Source: Vespa crabro
Lineage: Eukaryota; Arthropoda; Insecta; Hymenoptera; Vespidae
DNA length: 64,000 bases
Reading direction: 5' to 3'
NCBI RefSeq assembly: GCF_910589235.1
Contig: NC_060957.1
Location: forward strand, 5,787,662 to 5,851,661
Each line of letters opens with the position of its first letter. Positions within the stretch are counted from its first letter, which is position 1. A model generated the notes under the pieces. It ran no database searches, had not been told where the DNA came from, and saw nothing but the letters and a program-made list of their open reading frames with translations. The position numbers were made by a program, and so were the translations under genes. Below are positions 63,794-64,000 of the stretch, in pieces.

Positions 63794-63801
63794 TATAAAA
63801 G
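63794..63801 (+). promoter_or_regulatory. Strong TATA box near the right edge
   Basis: CAGTATAAAAGGGGG is an almost ideal TATA box with a G-rich 3' flank. The next 120 bases are GC-richer than the neighbourhood, as expected for a 5' exon, which would start near 63,825. The gene itself would lie beyond the window. Confidence 0.45.
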
Positions 63802-64000
63802 GGGGCCTTACGCAAGGCTCCGAAGACCTTGAATAGGTCCTTATTTGGTTGACAAGGTCGAGGCTACGCGGGCCTTTGGGTTTTCAGGTCGAACGCGACA
63901 AACTTCTCCGTTCTGTCGTCCGTTTCCTTCGATATTCTACATCAACACATATATAAATATATACCTACATTCATACTTGTTACGATCTACTTGCAAGAGA

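Overview
The window is nuclear DNA from an insect, most likely an aculeate hymenopteran. The reasons are AT-rich intergenic DNA, very many long CT/GA, TA and ATT microsatellites, compact spliced genes with GT-AG introns, and a diuretic hormone 44 peptide that I recall as close to the honeybee peptide. A vespid or bee is plausible; the species cannot be fixed from this sequence alone.

I can support six protein-coding genes, all in the left and middle parts. From left to right they are: (1) Dh44 (+, coding 12,846-15,635), a CRF-like diuretic hormone precursor; (2) ebi/TBL1 (-, coding 18,286-20,688), a LisH/F-box-like/WD40 corepressor exchange factor in six coding exons; (3) a short single-exon gene (+, 21,587-21,937), divergent from ebi and possibly FAM104/VCF-like; (4) ZF-A (+, 28,981-30,871), (5) ZF-B (+, 34,541-36,058) and (6) ZF-C (-, 45,094-46,069), three paralogous four-finger C2H2 transcription factors in a local cluster.

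ZF-A and ZF-B are tandem copies. They share the N-terminus (MNF-PF-), a conserved WQSLATPGSTVADYL block, a lysine-rich stretch and almost the same four fingers. ZF-C faces them from the other side and keeps the fingers with a decayed version of the block. The 5' ends of ZF-A (about 23.5-28.9 kb) and ZF-B (about 33.0-34.5 kb) lie in GC/CpG-rich DNA crowded with short tandem repeats, which contrasts with the AT-rich flanks.

The most interesting observation is that in both ZF-A and ZF-B the first in-frame stop is followed by more in-frame, coding-like sequence (31 codons after TAG in ZF-A; 64 codons after TGA in ZF-B). For ZF-B an alternative 3' splice site in matching phase could skip the stop; for ZF-A stop-codon readthrough is the simpler idea. 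ZF-B also has a 15-codon uORF that is completed only after splicing of the 5' intron and whose stop overlaps the main start as ATGA.

The flanks (1-12.8 kb, 38-45 kb and 46.2-64 kb) hold no gene I can support. They contain microsatellites, one candidate Tc1/mariner-type MITE (about 41.19-41.46 kb), some palindromes, and a strong TATA-type core promoter at 63.79 kb that probably starts a gene beyond the right edge.
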